From: Ruminococcus flavefaciens
GTDB lineage: Bacteria; Bacillota; Clostridia; Oscillospirales; Ruminococcaceae
DNA length: 14,622 bases
Assembly: GCA_002348905.1 (NCBI GenBank)
Contig: DEBW01000091.1
Coordinates: 1-14,622 of the forward strand
Reading direction: 5' to 3'
Shown here one piece after another: positions 6,840-13,195 of this stretch. The notes below the pieces were generated by a model. It did no database searches, was not told the DNA's origin, and worked only from the letters and a program-made list of their open reading frames with translations. Position 1 is the first letter of the stretch, and every line of letters starts with the position of its first letter. A program made the position numbers and the translations under genes.

Positions 6840-6869
6840 ATAATATCACAATATTCATTCGTATGTATT
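6840..6869 (-). promoter_or_regulatory. Weak leftward promoter of the repressor operon
   Basis: On the minus strand TATTAT (6845-6840) is the best -10, and its -35 (AATACA at 18 bp) is poor and overlaps the -35 of the rightward promoter. Such overlap is typical of repressor-controlled divergent promoters. Confidence 0.45.
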
Positions 6870-6923
6870 GACATACAAACGAATGTATGTTATAGTTTTC
6901 TTAGATACATACATATGTATGTA
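6856..6923. promoter_or_regulatory. Operator array of the divergent repressor region
   Basis: CATTCGT (6856-6862) and ACGAATG (6879-6885) form an inverted repeat centred on the rightward -35 box. An 18-bp perfect palindrome, TACATACATATGTATGTA, lies at 6906-6923, just past the expected start of transcription. The half-site TATGT/ACATA recurs at 6862-6866, 6871-6875, 6886-6890, 6907-6911, 6911-6915, 6914-6918 and 6918-6922. These are the likely binding sites of the Xre repressor. Confidence 0.7.
6868..6896 (+). promoter_or_regulatory. Main rightward promoter of the element
   Basis: TTGACA (6868-6873), a 17-bp spacer and TATAGT (6891-6896) make a strong sigma-A promoter embedded in the operator array. 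It reads into the structural gene block. Confidence 0.85.
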
Positions 6924-6926
6924 AAT

Positions 6927-6955
6927 ACGGCAGCCCCAAAGCCGTTAGGGAAGGA
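6927..6955 (+). promoter_or_regulatory. Putative leader pseudoknot, copy 1, upstream of the first phage gene
   Basis: ACGGC (6927-6931) pairs with GCCGT (6941-6945). The C-run in the loop (6934-6937) can pair with GGG at 6948-6950, giving an H-type pseudoknot that ends right before the AAGGA ribosome site (6951-6955) and the ATG at 6964. The same layout recurs at 7773-7795 with a compensatory base change, which argues for a real RNA structure that controls translation. Confidence 0.6.
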
Positions 6956-6963
6956 TAAATAAT

Positions 6964-7428
6964 ATGAAATATGGTGTTTGTTATTACGTTTTAGGTTGTA
7001 TTGAACCTCATCTTGAATTTGTAGAAGATGAATCGCTTGAAGCTGTTATTTATAGTGTAAAGACGAATGATTTCATCGGTGTCAGATTTGCAAGAGCTGG
7101 ACTTGATGAAGTTCCTTATATTAATATTTGCGATGATAAAGGTTATTGCCTTTACCGTATTCCTGTAACTGAGCTTCAGCATAAAGACTTTGGTTATATT
7201 CTTGATAACTACGGAGATGATGAGGCTGACGATGTTGAAAACAACACAGCATCAGAACAGGGGAGTAATGTTAAAAAACGTACTTGTGAAACATGTAAAT
7301 ATCGTAATATTTACTTTAGATGTGATTTCCATGCTTCTCATTTGTTTAACTGTGATTTGAAGTCTTATTATTCTTGTATCTTTTATGTTGAAAAAACTTC
7401 TCGTCATTTTGAAGAAGGTGGTTCTTAA
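6964..7428 (+). CDS. 154-residue protein with a Cys-rich C-terminal zinc-binding-like part, function unknown
   Basis: It is the first gene of the rightward block, with AAGGA 8 nt before the ATG and a putative leader pseudoknot upstream. The N-terminal half (residues 1-80) is a mixed, probably alpha/beta domain starting MKYGVCYYVLGCIEPHLEF. An acidic linker follows (DNYGDDEADDVENN). The last 45 residues contain RTCETCKYRNIYFRCDF and further His/Cys residues, a possible zinc-binding knuckle. The C-x2-C-K-Y-R piece is shared with small proteins encoded at 13662 and 13855, so a family of element-encoded Cys-rich proteins is suggested. The stop overlaps the next start (TAATG). The early position suggests a role in control or replication, but no family was recognised. 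Confidence 0.8.
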   Translation: MKYGVCYYVLGCIEPHLEFVEDESLEAVIYSVKTNDFIGVRFARAGLDEVPYINICDDKGYCLYRIPVTELQHKDFGYILDNYGDDEADDVENNTASEQGSNVKKRTCETCKYRNIYFRCDFHASHLFNCDLKSYYSCIFYVEKTSRHFEEGGS

Positions 7429-7742
7429 TGGAGCCAAACGACAACCTTTATTTACTCTCAGAAGTATTTTCAGATGCTCTTTCAATGTTTCTCCGATATT
7501 TTCCATACTTTCTTATTGTTCCTGTTTTTTCTGTTTTACTTCATATTATTCATCTTTTACTTGATTGTTCTATTCGCAGACCTGAACGTTTTCAACGTTT
7601 TCTTAAAATTCTTCCCTCATGGTTTGTTGAAGAGGTTGAAGATGATTCAGAAGATACAGATCAATTAATTGATGAAGATGAATCAGAGCAGCGCATTGAA
7701 GAAGATTTTTTTATAAATCCTGATGATTATATTATAAAATGA
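7428..7742 (+). CDS. 104-residue single-span membrane protein with acidic tail
   Basis: The gene overlaps its neighbour by one base (TAATG) and has GAAGGTGG as ribosome site, so translation is coupled. One hydrophobic helix spans about residues 24-46 (YFPYFLIVPVFSVLLHIIHLL), followed by a basic patch (RRPERFQRFLK) that would stay in the cytoplasm, then a strongly acidic tail (about residues 68-93). I do not recognise it. Filamentous phages carry several such small inner-membrane proteins for assembly or coat function, so a morphogenesis role is inferred from position only. Confidence 0.72.
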   Translation: MEPNDNLYLLSEVFSDALSMFLRYFPYFLIVPVFSVLLHIIHLLLDCSIRRPERFQRFLKILPSWFVEEVEDDSEDTDQLIDEDESEQRIEEDFFINPDDYIIK

Positions 7743-7772
7743 TGTTTAAAACTTTGTTTTTTACATATATAT

Positions 7773-7803
7773 CGGTTGCCCCATTACCGTTAGGGAGAAA
7801 GGA
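7773..7803 (+). promoter_or_regulatory. Putative leader pseudoknot, copy 2, upstream of the ssDNA-binding-like gene
   Basis: CGGT (7773-7776) pairs with ACCG (7786-7789) across a 9-nt loop; the loop CCCC (7779-7782) can pair with GGG (7793-7795) after the spacer TTA. Loop sizes and spacer equal those of copy 1, and the fourth stem pair is changed on both sides (C-G to T-A). AAAGGA (7798-7803) follows at once, then ATG at 7811. Confidence 0.6.
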
Positions 7804-7810
7804 AATAAAA

Positions 7811-8164
7811 ATGTTAAGAATTGTAGGATTTCAGGCAATGTCCGGAAGTATCACAGACGAGAGAACCGGAGAGGTTCGCCCCTGGTCAAATCGTGTTCTC
7901 AGAGTTATAACTGATGAAAATCTTGAATCAGGTCATTATGGTTTAGGTTTTATCAATCAGAAAATCAAAACTGTTGATATCTGCCGTTCAATCGGTTTTA
8001 ACTATCGTCCCGAAGAACTCGGTACACCTAACTTTGAAAACTCTGTTAATGATGCTCTGAAAACTTTCTTCGATAAGGAAATTGAGTGGTCTGTCAGCAT
8101 CGTTAAGGGTACAGCTGAGGTTACTGGCTTTCGTGTTCTTCCCTCTACATCACTTAAGAAATAA
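7811..8164 (+). CDS. Probable ssDNA-binding protein (filamentous phage pV-like)
   Basis: AAAGGA 7 nt upstream fixes the ATG at 7811; the open frame extends 24 codons further up, but that part carries the leader pseudoknot. The 117-residue protein is predicted to be beta-rich, beginning MLRIVGFQAMSGSITDER and continuing with TGEVRPWSNRVLRVIT, a strand-turn-strand layout seen in small phage OB-fold ssDNA-binding proteins. Its place just before the coat protein matches the pV-pVIII order of filamentous phages, where pV coats the single-stranded genome and represses translation of phage mRNAs. The function is inferred from fold impression, size and order; no signature motif settles it. The leader pseudoknot here and at 6927 would be natural targets for such a repressor. 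Confidence 0.55.
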   Translation: MLRIVGFQAMSGSITDERTGEVRPWSNRVLRVITDENLESGHYGLGFINQKIKTVDICRSIGFNYRPEELGTPNFENSVNDALKTFFDKEIEWSVSIVKGTAEVTGFRVLPSTSLKK

Positions 8165-8198
8165 ACCGCTCTATCGGTCAATACCGCCGTAGTGCGGT
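8165..8198 (+). promoter_or_regulatory. Two small hairpins between the ssDNA-binding-like and coat genes
   Basis: ACCG/CGGT (8165-8168 / 8175-8178) starts right after the stop codon, and ACCGC/GCGGT (8183-8187 / 8194-8198) follows. Neither has a T-run, so RNA processing or mRNA stabilisation before the coat gene is likelier than termination. Function is inference. Confidence 0.4.
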
Positions 8199-8243
8199 TG
8201 AGATACATTCACACCCGCTAATCTTTGAAAGGAGTATGATCAC

Positions 8244-8408
8244 ATGGGAGAATCTGTTTCATGGGTTACAAGCGCTCTTGCCAATGTTGGTACGGTCTTT
8301 AATCAGGCTCTTACTATGATTCAGGGTAACGAGATCGCTATGTTTTTCCTTGGCGTTCCTATGATCGGCGCAGCCTTCGGACTGTTTCACCGTCTTGTTC
8401 GCCACTAA
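8244..8408 (+). CDS. Major coat protein (filamentous phage pVIII-like)
   Basis: The 54-residue gene has a strong ribosome site (GAAAGGAG, 8227-8234) before the ATG at 8244. The product has the hallmark layout of filamentous coat proteins: an amphipathic N-terminal helix with an acidic start (MGESVSWVTSALANVGTVF), a hydrophobic span at about residues 31-48 (IAMFFLGVPMIGAAFGLF) and a short basic end (HRLVRH) that would contact the DNA. There is no N-terminal signal peptide, as in the coat protein of Pseudomonas phage Pf3, so direct or YidC-type insertion is inferred. It is followed by terminator-like repeats, matching the high coat-protein expression expected. Confidence 0.8.
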   Translation: MGESVSWVTSALANVGTVFNQALTMIQGNEIAMFFLGVPMIGAAFGLFHRLVRH

Positions 8409-8424
8409 TTCAATCTAATAAAAT

Positions 8425-8505
8425 AAACTGGCAGGAGGCAAGCTTGCCAATTTTGCTGAATTGTCAGTTTTTCCTCCTGTCTTTTTATAGGCAGGAGGTT
8501 TTTTA
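8425..8505 (+). promoter_or_regulatory. Alternative-hairpin region between coat and pIII-like genes
   Basis: GGCAGGAGG occurs at 8430-8438 and again at 8490-8498, with the complementary CCTCCTGTC (one G-U pair) between them at 8473-8481. The middle copy can pair with either outer copy but not both; each hairpin is followed by a T-run (8482-8486, or 8499-8504), so each is terminator-like. The right copy contains the GGAGG ribosome site of the pIII-like gene. Further pairings inside are AAACTG/CAGTTT (8425-8430 / 8465-8470) and the palindrome GGCAAGCTTGCC. This may give partial termination after the coat gene and control of pIII translation. Confidence 0.6.
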
Positions 8506-8509
8506 TTTT

Positions 8510-10006
8510 ATGTTAAAAAGTACAATAAAGCGATTAACCGTTATATTTCCAATAGTCTTCATGCTGCTTCTGAGCTGCTTGTCTTCCGGAACTGCGTTTG
8601 CTGCTGCTGATCCTGATTATCCTAATGATATAGATACAGATTATAGTGCATTTCCGACTGATAGATTTAATGTTTCAGGTTTACAGTCATATTTTTCTAA
8701 AGATAGAGTTCGTGTTGAATCTTTAAATCGTGGCACTTCTATGAAAAATTTTGACTATTATTTTTATTGTGTTCTCCTCGATTCTGTTTATCCTAATAAT
8801 GGTAAATATTCTCTTATTTCTTCTATTTTTTGTTTCAATAGTTCTGATGTCGTTTATGAGGATAGTACTGTTATTTCATTTTCTTTGCAATATTGTTTTA
8901 AATTCATCATTAATACTGGTTCTCCTTTTACTTCTGTTATTTCTACTTCTCCTTTTTCTCCTTCCAGTACATATTTTTCGTATGATAAACGGACTGGACA
9001 CTGCGATTATTCCTCTAATTATACTTATGTTGAGGGTTCTAATTTAGCGGATAAATATTATTTTTATCAGGAGACAAATCTTCCTAATTTCCCGTACTGT
9101 GAAAGTGTTGCGTCTCCTTCCGGTTCTTCAAATGTTCTTGACGTTTCTGTTTCATTCTCTCCTGATCTTTCCGGTGTTGTTGATACTACAATACTTGATC
9201 ATGGTGTTAAGACAGAATCGAAGTATTTTAATATGACTCTTCTCAATCATTCGTCTACAAGCCTACAGTATTTTTTATGTATTGTTGATCATGATTATGA
9301 TGTATTTTCTAATAATTCTTTCGGAGCTTCTTCATATGGCTCTTCGGTACATTACATTCTTATACGTGATGAATGGTTTGCTGCTTACCAGTCTGGGCAA
9401 GATCATGCAATCAAGTCTTATGGTTCTTGTGAGTGGCATCCGTGCGCCGTTGGTTCTGCATCACTTCAAACTGTTTCTTGGTCTCAGATGAAACTTTTTG
9501 CTGATTTTACGTATGACGTTGTTGTTTATGCTATTCCTCTTGATGATTCTTCTACTGTTAATTTATATATTGACAGCTATCAGGGTTTTGATCTTTCAAT
9601 TCAAGAAGTCTATCGTTCTTCATTTTCTTTGAAGAAGAAAACAAATTTTAATCCGAATGATGATACAAGAGGTAATTTACCTTTCGTTACTGGTCAGGAG
9701 CTTGATCGTGATCAGATATATCAGTACTACGACAGCGACGGACAATTACAGACAGCTCCTAATGGTAAACGTTTTACTCGTGAAGATGTTTATAATAATG
9801 AACTTACTGGTTCTGTAGTTAATCATTCCGGCTATTTTAATCAAACTTCTTCATCTAATTTCAATTCGTTATCTTCGTCTATAACTGGCTTTCTTGCTTT
9901 CTTTAATCGTGTATGGTCGTATCTGCCTTCCAACTTTGCTTCGCTCATTGGTTTGTCTATAACTTCTTTGGTTGTTATAGCTATTTTTAAGGGGGTATTT
10001 AGATAA
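8510..10006 (+). CDS. Minor coat / host-adsorption protein candidate (pIII-like)
   Basis: ATG at 8510 follows GGAGG at 8494-8498. An in-frame TTG at 8444 also has a GGAGG before it, but would put a poor extension in front of the signal peptide. The 498-residue product starts with a Sec signal (basic MLKSTIKR, hydrophobic core, AFA|AAD-type cleavage near residue 31) and ends with a hydrophobic anchor at about 475-493 (FASLIGLSITSLVVIAIF) and a basic tip. The body is rich in Ser, Tyr, Phe and Asn, as in extracellular beta-rich domains. A secreted, tail-anchored protein placed between the major coat gene and pVI-like genes is the typical setting of the filamentous-phage adsorption protein. The body matches no domain I know, as expected for a fast-evolving receptor-binding protein. 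Its stop overlaps the next start (TAATG). Confidence 0.7.
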   Translation: MLKSTIKRLTVIFPIVFMLLLSCLSSGTAFAAADPDYPNDIDTDYSAFPTDRFNVSGLQSYFSKDRVRVESLNRGTSMKNFDYYFYCVLLDSVYPNNGKYSLISSIFCFNSSDVVYEDSTVISFSLQYCFKFIINTGSPFTSVISTSPFSPSSTYFSYDKRTGHCDYSSNYTYVEGSNLADKYYFYQETNLPNFPYCESVASPSGSSNVLDVSVSFSPDLSGVVDTTILDHGVKTESKYFNMTLLNHSSTSLQYFLCIVDHDYDVFSNNSFGASSYGSSVHYILIRDEWFAAYQSGQDHAIKSYGSCEWHPCAVGSASLQTVSWSQMKLFADFTYDVVVYAIPLDDSSTVNLYIDSYQGFDLSIQEVYRSSFSLKKKTNFNPNDDTRGNLPFVTGQELDRDQIYQYYDSDGQLQTAPNGKRFTREDVYNNELTGSVVNHSGYFNQTSSSNFNSLSSSITGFLAFFNRVWSYLPSNFASLIGLSITSLVVIAIFKGVFR

Positions 10007-10377
10007 TGGAATTTTTGAATGATCTTGTTGACCGATTTTGGATTTTTATTTCTGATTATCAGCAGCAGACCGAGGAAAATAATGATTTTTTTCTTGATAT
10101 CTTTCGTTCAATTATTCATTTATTTCTTAAATGGATTGCTGATGGTTGGTCTTTTCTTTTTGGCGAGTTTACTACATTTATTTACTCTTTGCTTTTTGAT
10201 AATTATGATAGTACTGTTAATACTGGTAAATTTGCTGTTGATCGTATATTTTCTTTTCAGCCTTCCGGTGATGTATTTTCTTTCGATATGATTTACTTTT
10301 TCTTTGGCTGTATTTTCACTATCTTCATTTTTAAATTTATTTTAAATGCTTTTCTTTCAATTGTCGGTAAGCTTTAA
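10006..10377 (+). CDS. 123-residue membrane protein, pVI-like candidate
   Basis: It starts in a TAATG overlap with the pIII-like gene, with AAGGGGG as ribosome site. It has hydrophobic, Phe/Ile-rich segments at about residues 29-64 and a clear span at about 93-117, ending FLSIVGKL. In filamentous phages the gene after pIII encodes pVI, a minor coat protein of similar size (about 110 residues) that joins pIII to the particle end. The assignment rests on order, size and hydrophobicity. Confidence 0.6.
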   Translation: MEFLNDLVDRFWIFISDYQQQTEENNDFFLDIFRSIIHLFLKWIADGWSFLFGEFTTFIYSLLFDNYDSTVNTGKFAVDRIFSFQPSGDVFSFDMIYFFFGCIFTIFIFKFILNAFLSIVGKL

Positions 10378-10396
10378 TATATTATGGAGGTTGTTT

Positions 10397-10555
10397 ATGC
10401 AGGTATTTCAAGCAGTTATTTCAAAAGCTGTTGAGCTTCTGAATCTTCGACTTACGTTTGCACCTTTTAGTTTTACATTTGGTCAGTACTTGCTTGCTAT
10501 CGGTGCTTTGTCTATATGTATTTCTTTCATTGTTCATCTTCTTGATTGGAGGTAA
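10397..10555 (+). CDS. 52-residue small membrane protein, possible minor coat protein
   Basis: GGAGG at 10386-10390 lies 6 nt before the ATG at 10397; a longer frame from further upstream lacks such a site. The product (MQVFQAVISKAVELLNLRLT, then a hydrophobic span at about residues 28-48, ending HLLDWR) resembles the tiny pVII/pIX-type or second coat proteins of filamentous phages in size and layout. It lies between the pVI-like gene and another membrane protein; its stop codon is part of the next ribosome site. Confidence 0.65.
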   Translation: MQVFQAVISKAVELLNLRLTFAPFSFTFGQYLLAIGALSICISFIVHLLDWR

Positions 10556-10558
10556 TTT

Positions 10559-10858
10559 ATGTCATTGATTTTCTTATCCGTTGCTTTTGTTCTTTTCTGT
10601 GTCGGTATTGGTGCTATTGTATCAATTTTTGTCTTTGTGATTGATGTTATTAAATGGCACAACTCAGAAAAACGTTCTGTTATCATTCCTAGTGCTCAGA
10701 TTCTTCCTGATGAGCTTAAGAATGATAAAGATAATTCTATTGAAAGTGAGGTGAATGATCATGCCGGACGAGATAGTTCATGTTCTTCCGTCTCTGATCG
10801 AGCCGATGCCGGACAACCCAATTCATCAGCTATTTTTTCTTCTTGGCTGCAATCTTGA
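10559..10858 (+). CDS. 99-residue protein: N-terminal membrane span and polar tail
   Basis: The TGGAGG that decides this ATG overlaps the previous stop codon, with only 3 nt between the genes. The N-terminus is one long hydrophobic span (about residues 2-32, MSLIFLSVAFVLFCVGIGAI...), followed by a basic turn (KWHNSEKR) and a Ser/Asp/Asn-rich, probably disordered tail of about 60 residues. The last 98 bases overlap the next gene in another frame, which may explain the odd composition of the tail. The function is unknown; an inner-membrane assembly role is inferred from the operon. Confidence 0.65.
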   Translation: MSLIFLSVAFVLFCVGIGAIVSIFVFVIDVIKWHNSEKRSVIIPSAQILPDELKNDKDNSIESEVNDHAGRDSSCSSVSDRADAGQPNSSAIFSSWLQS

Positions 10859-10988
10859 TTATGTTCCTATTCAAAAGTATGAAGCTTTTCTTTTAGGTTT
10901 GCAGTTTCTCGCTGCTCTGTGGTTTCTTTGGTGGTTCGTTAAGATGATGTATAATCTTCTTAAAGGATTCCTTCGAGGAGGTATATGA
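10761..10988 (+). CDS. 75-residue membrane protein overlapping its upstream neighbour
   Basis: GAGGTG at 10748-10753 is 7 nt before the ATG at 10761; an ATG at 10755 would sit almost on the ribosome site. The product has a mixed N-terminal part (MPDEIVHVLPSLIEPMPDNP), and one span at about residues 42-65 (AFLLGLQFLAALWFLWWFV), then a basic end (LLKGFLRGGI). It overlaps the preceding gene by 98 nt in a different frame, and its TGA overlaps the start of the Zot-like gene, so its translation is tied to both. I infer a partner of the assembly ATPase; no family was recognised. Confidence 0.65.
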   Translation: MPDEIVHVLPSLIEPMPDNPIHQLFFLLGCNLDYVPIQKYEAFLLGLQFLAALWFLWWFVKMMYNLLKGFLRGGI

Positions 10989-11797
10989 TGTATCTGTTTG
11001 AATTGTTTTTCAAAAAGCTTTTTCTTTTTCCTTTATTCATGTATTATCAGATTTATGATCATCTGATTTATAAGTATTATAGGAAATATAAGCTTTTTGA
11101 CGGTTGGGGCATTCATCTTTTTACCGGTAAATTTGGACAAGGTAAAACCTCTATGGCTACTATTAAGGCTTATAAGATAGCTAAAAAGTATCCTCAGGTT
11201 ACTATTGTTACTAATTATCAGCTTGTAAATTTTCCTAAACATACAAATATTTTACCGCTTCAAACTGCTCAGGATATTTTGAATGCTCCGCCTAATTCTC
11301 TTATTCTTATTGATGAGATAGGCACGTTGTTTAATTCTCGTGATTTTTCCAGTGGTAAGAATAGTGTTCCTAAACCTGTTTTTCAGCATCTTTGTCAGGT
11401 TCGTAAGCGTCATTTAATGATTTATGCTACTGTGCAGCGTTTTAATCTTCTTGATAAGCAGATCAGAGACATTACCGCTACTGTAACTGATTGTTCTGCT
11501 ACTGCTCGTCATCCTTTTTCTCGTATGCTTACCGGTCTTACATATGATATTGATGAGTATGAAGCTCATCAGATCAACAGGCTTTATAATATGCATCCTA
11601 TTGATACTACTGTATTTATTCAATCTGATTTTAGGCGTACTTTATATGATACGTCTGAGCTTATTCAAGGACTTTTAACAAAGGAGTATTTAAGTGATGA
11701 GGAAATTTTGCGTAATCAAGGTTCGTTTCAAGAATTTGGCGACGGAAGCAAAGAAGGTCAGAAGGCTTTCAGGAAAGCGCAGAAGAAAAGGCGATAG
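10985..11797 (+). CDS. Zot-like / pI-type filamentous phage assembly ATPase
   Basis: The 270-residue protein has a P-loop at residues 48-55 (GKFGQGKT), a Walker B strand with its acidic pair at about 105-111 (SLILIDE), and a conserved YATVQRFNLLDKQIRD at about 147-162, the usual sequence of Zot/pI ATPases, which drive extrusion of the virion through the membrane. A hydrophobic N-terminal stretch (about residues 2-21) may hold it to the membrane; M13 pI instead has its span after the ATPase part. The C-terminal 35 residues are highly charged and basic. GGAGG at 10977-10981 is 3 nt before the ATG at 10985 and 6 nt before a second ATG at 10988, so the start could be either. The stop lies inside a strong hairpin. 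Confidence 0.88.
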   Translation: MMYLFELFFKKLFLFPLFMYYQIYDHLIYKYYRKYKLFDGWGIHLFTGKFGQGKTSMATIKAYKIAKKYPQVTIVTNYQLVNFPKHTNILPLQTAQDILNAPPNSLILIDEIGTLFNSRDFSSGKNSVPKPVFQHLCQVRKRHLMIYATVQRFNLLDKQIRDITATVTDCSATARHPFSRMLTGLTYDIDEYEAHQINRLYNMHPIDTTVFIQSDFRRTLYDTSELIQGLLTKEYLSDEEILRNQGSFQEFGDGSKEGQKAFRKAQKKRR

Positions 11798-11840
11798 AAG
11801 GCACGGGGCGGGTCCCTTTGGGTGCCCGTGCCTTCTATCG
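11792..11840 (+). terminator. 16-bp perfect hairpin at the end of the structural block
   Basis: CGATAGAAGGCACGGG (11792-11807) is exactly complementary to 11825-11840, with a 17-nt loop that contains a further CCC/GGG pairing. It includes the Zot-like stop codon (11795-11797). A short T-run (11851-11855) comes 10 nt later, so it is not a textbook terminator. Besides ending or protecting the mRNA, it could be the packaging hairpin of the single-stranded genome. Confidence 0.65.
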
Positions 11841-11878
11841 GACAATAAATTTTTAGGTTAACCTCATTTGCGGTTTTA

Positions 11879-11909
11879 ACCCTCCTGTGCTAATCAGGTG
11901 GGTACTAAC
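11879..11909 (+). promoter_or_regulatory. Structured leader before the zinc-ribbon gene
   Basis: ACCCTCCTG (11879-11887) pairs with CAGGTGGGT (11895-11903) with one mismatch and a 7-nt loop. The GGGT can alternatively pair with the following ACCC (11900-11903 / 11908-11911 region). It lies 30 nt before the ribosome site and may modulate expression of the replication genes. Confidence 0.4.
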
Positions 11910-11941
11910 CCCATAAATTACTTATTAAGGAGTGTATTTCT

Positions 11942-12166
11942 ATGGCAAGAGTTAATAAAGGTCTTTGCCCTTCCTGTTTTAAAGAGCGTGAGGTTGCTAC
12001 TTTTAAGTTTGGTATTATAAATACAACAATGTGTGTTTATTGTTTAAAACGTTATCTTTCTGATTGCGTTATTCCTATGCTTGAACTTAATAATCGCACT
12101 TGTGATGATAATATTATTGCTGGAGGTGATATTTGTGGTAGAATTGAAGAATCAAATAATATATGA
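11942..12166 (+). CDS. 74-residue zinc-ribbon-like protein
   Basis: AAGGAGTG lies before the ATG at 11942. The N-terminal half carries two Cys knuckles, CPSC at residues 9-12 and CVYC at about 31-34, which would form a four-Cys zinc site; two more Cys occur near the C-terminus. Its end overlaps the start of the replication initiator by 32 nt in another frame, so it is expressed together with Rep. A role as a replication accessory or DNA-binding regulator is inferred from this link; the family is not recognised. Confidence 0.75.
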   Translation: MARVNKGLCPSCFKEREVATFKFGIINTTMCVYCLKRYLSDCVIPMLELNNRTCDDNIIAGGDICGRIEESNNI

Positions 12167-13154
12167 CTGGATTTCATTTACTACTAAGATACATAGTGTA
12201 TCTGATATTCTTAATATCTTAGATTTTCGTCCTGATACAGTTCATTTTCAGTCTAATGATTTTGGACGTTACTTTTATAAGAAGTCTCTTTATTTTGACG
12301 GTATTCACATTTATTATGACGGATTTTCTAAGGAACATGGTGATATGGGCGTTTGTGTTGAAATGTCCGGTAAAGGTTTACGTAACTGGGAAGAGTATGG
12401 TAATGCTGATTATGATAATCTTTTTAGCCTTATTCTTAAGCATTATAATGATGATCCTGATAAGTGTAAGATGAAACTTACTCGTCTTGATGTTGCTTAT
12501 GATGATTTTGAAGGTCTTCTTGACCTCAAAGTTATAATGCGTGATGCTCTTGATTATAATTATCTTTCCAGGCTTCGTAATTGTGATATTAATGTTTCTA
12601 AGTCTGAATTTGAATTTACTGGTCTTACAGTTGCTCATGGTTCTATGTCTTCTAATGTGTATATACGTATGTATGATAAACGTCTTGAGCAGAAAGCTCA
12701 GAAGATTTTAAAGCATTGGATTCGTGTCGAATTACAGATGCGTAAAGAAAATGCTATTGGTTTTATTATGCTGCAAGATAGACTTGAGAATAATTATTTT
12801 GCTGTACTTAATAATTATCTTCGTTATCTTGTACATTCTGAGGATTCTCATCGTGAACGTTGGTCTATTGCTCCATATTGGCTTAAATTTATTAAGTCTG
12901 CTGAATCAAAGTCTATTTTCCGTAAACCAAAGAATGATTATAAACCTGAAAATCTACTTACGTATGTTGAAAAACAGTTGTCAGGTGCAATAAGTACTTG
13001 TATTGATCTGATTGGTGTTGATAACTTTTTGCTTAATATATATAATGCTCGTTCTGGTAAAGCTTTGAATCCTAAGTATAAATCAATCAAGGATAAATAT
13101 GATGCAAATGGTCAGGCTCTTTTAGATTATCTTACTGAACACGACATCAAGTAG
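12135..13154 (+). CDS. Rolling-circle replication initiator, Rep_trans-type
   Basis: GGAGGTGAT (12122-12130) points to a GTG at 12135, giving 339 residues; the open frame extends upstream to an ATG at 12081, but that stretch is the end of the zinc-ribbon gene. The protein has the features of the replication initiation factor (Rep_trans) family: EMSGKGLRNWEEYG at about residues 77-90, KLTRLDVAYDD at about 114-124, YIRMYDKRLEQ at about 176-186, and HWIRVELQMRKENA at about 194-207. Such relaxase-like proteins nick one strand through a tyrosine to start rolling-circle synthesis, which fits an ssDNA phage; they also occur on small plasmids and conjugative elements. The inverted-repeat region right after the gene is the likely origin. 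The catalytic Tyr was not assigned. Confidence 0.85.
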   Translation: MVELKNQIIYDWISFTTKIHSVSDILNILDFRPDTVHFQSNDFGRYFYKKSLYFDGIHIYYDGFSKEHGDMGVCVEMSGKGLRNWEEYGNADYDNLFSLILKHYNDDPDKCKMKLTRLDVAYDDFEGLLDLKVIMRDALDYNYLSRLRNCDINVSKSEFEFTGLTVAHGSMSSNVYIRMYDKRLEQKAQKILKHWIRVELQMRKENAIGFIMLQDRLENNYFAVLNNYLRYLVHSEDSHRERWSIAPYWLKFIKSAESKSIFRKPKNDYKPENLLTYVEKQLSGAISTCIDLIGVDNFLLNIYNARSGKALNPKYKSIKDKYDANGQALLDYLTEHDIK

Positions 13155-13195
13155 TTGCTGCGACAGTCTGGAACGTTGCAGACAAAATAATTTTT

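Noticed and set aside
6868..6923. CRISPR-like or tandem repeat array
   Set aside because: The repeated TATGT/ACATA units are too short and are palindromic operator half-sites around a promoter; no spacer structure exists.
7739..7810. ATG at 7739 as start of the ssDNA-binding-like gene
   Set aside because: No ribosome site there, it sits on the previous stop, and the region holds the putative pseudoknot; 7811 has a good site.
8444..8509. TTG start for the pIII-like gene, 22 codons upstream
   Set aside because: It has a GGAGG in front, but the extension would precede a normal Sec signal peptide and covers the alternative hairpins. Start at 8510 is preferred; the TTG is kept only as a possible leader reading.
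12081..12134. ATG at 12081 as start of Rep
   Set aside because: The added 18 residues are an antisense-like hydrophobic string read out of the zinc-ribbon gene, and no ribosome site supports it; the GTG at 12135 has GGAGGTGAT.
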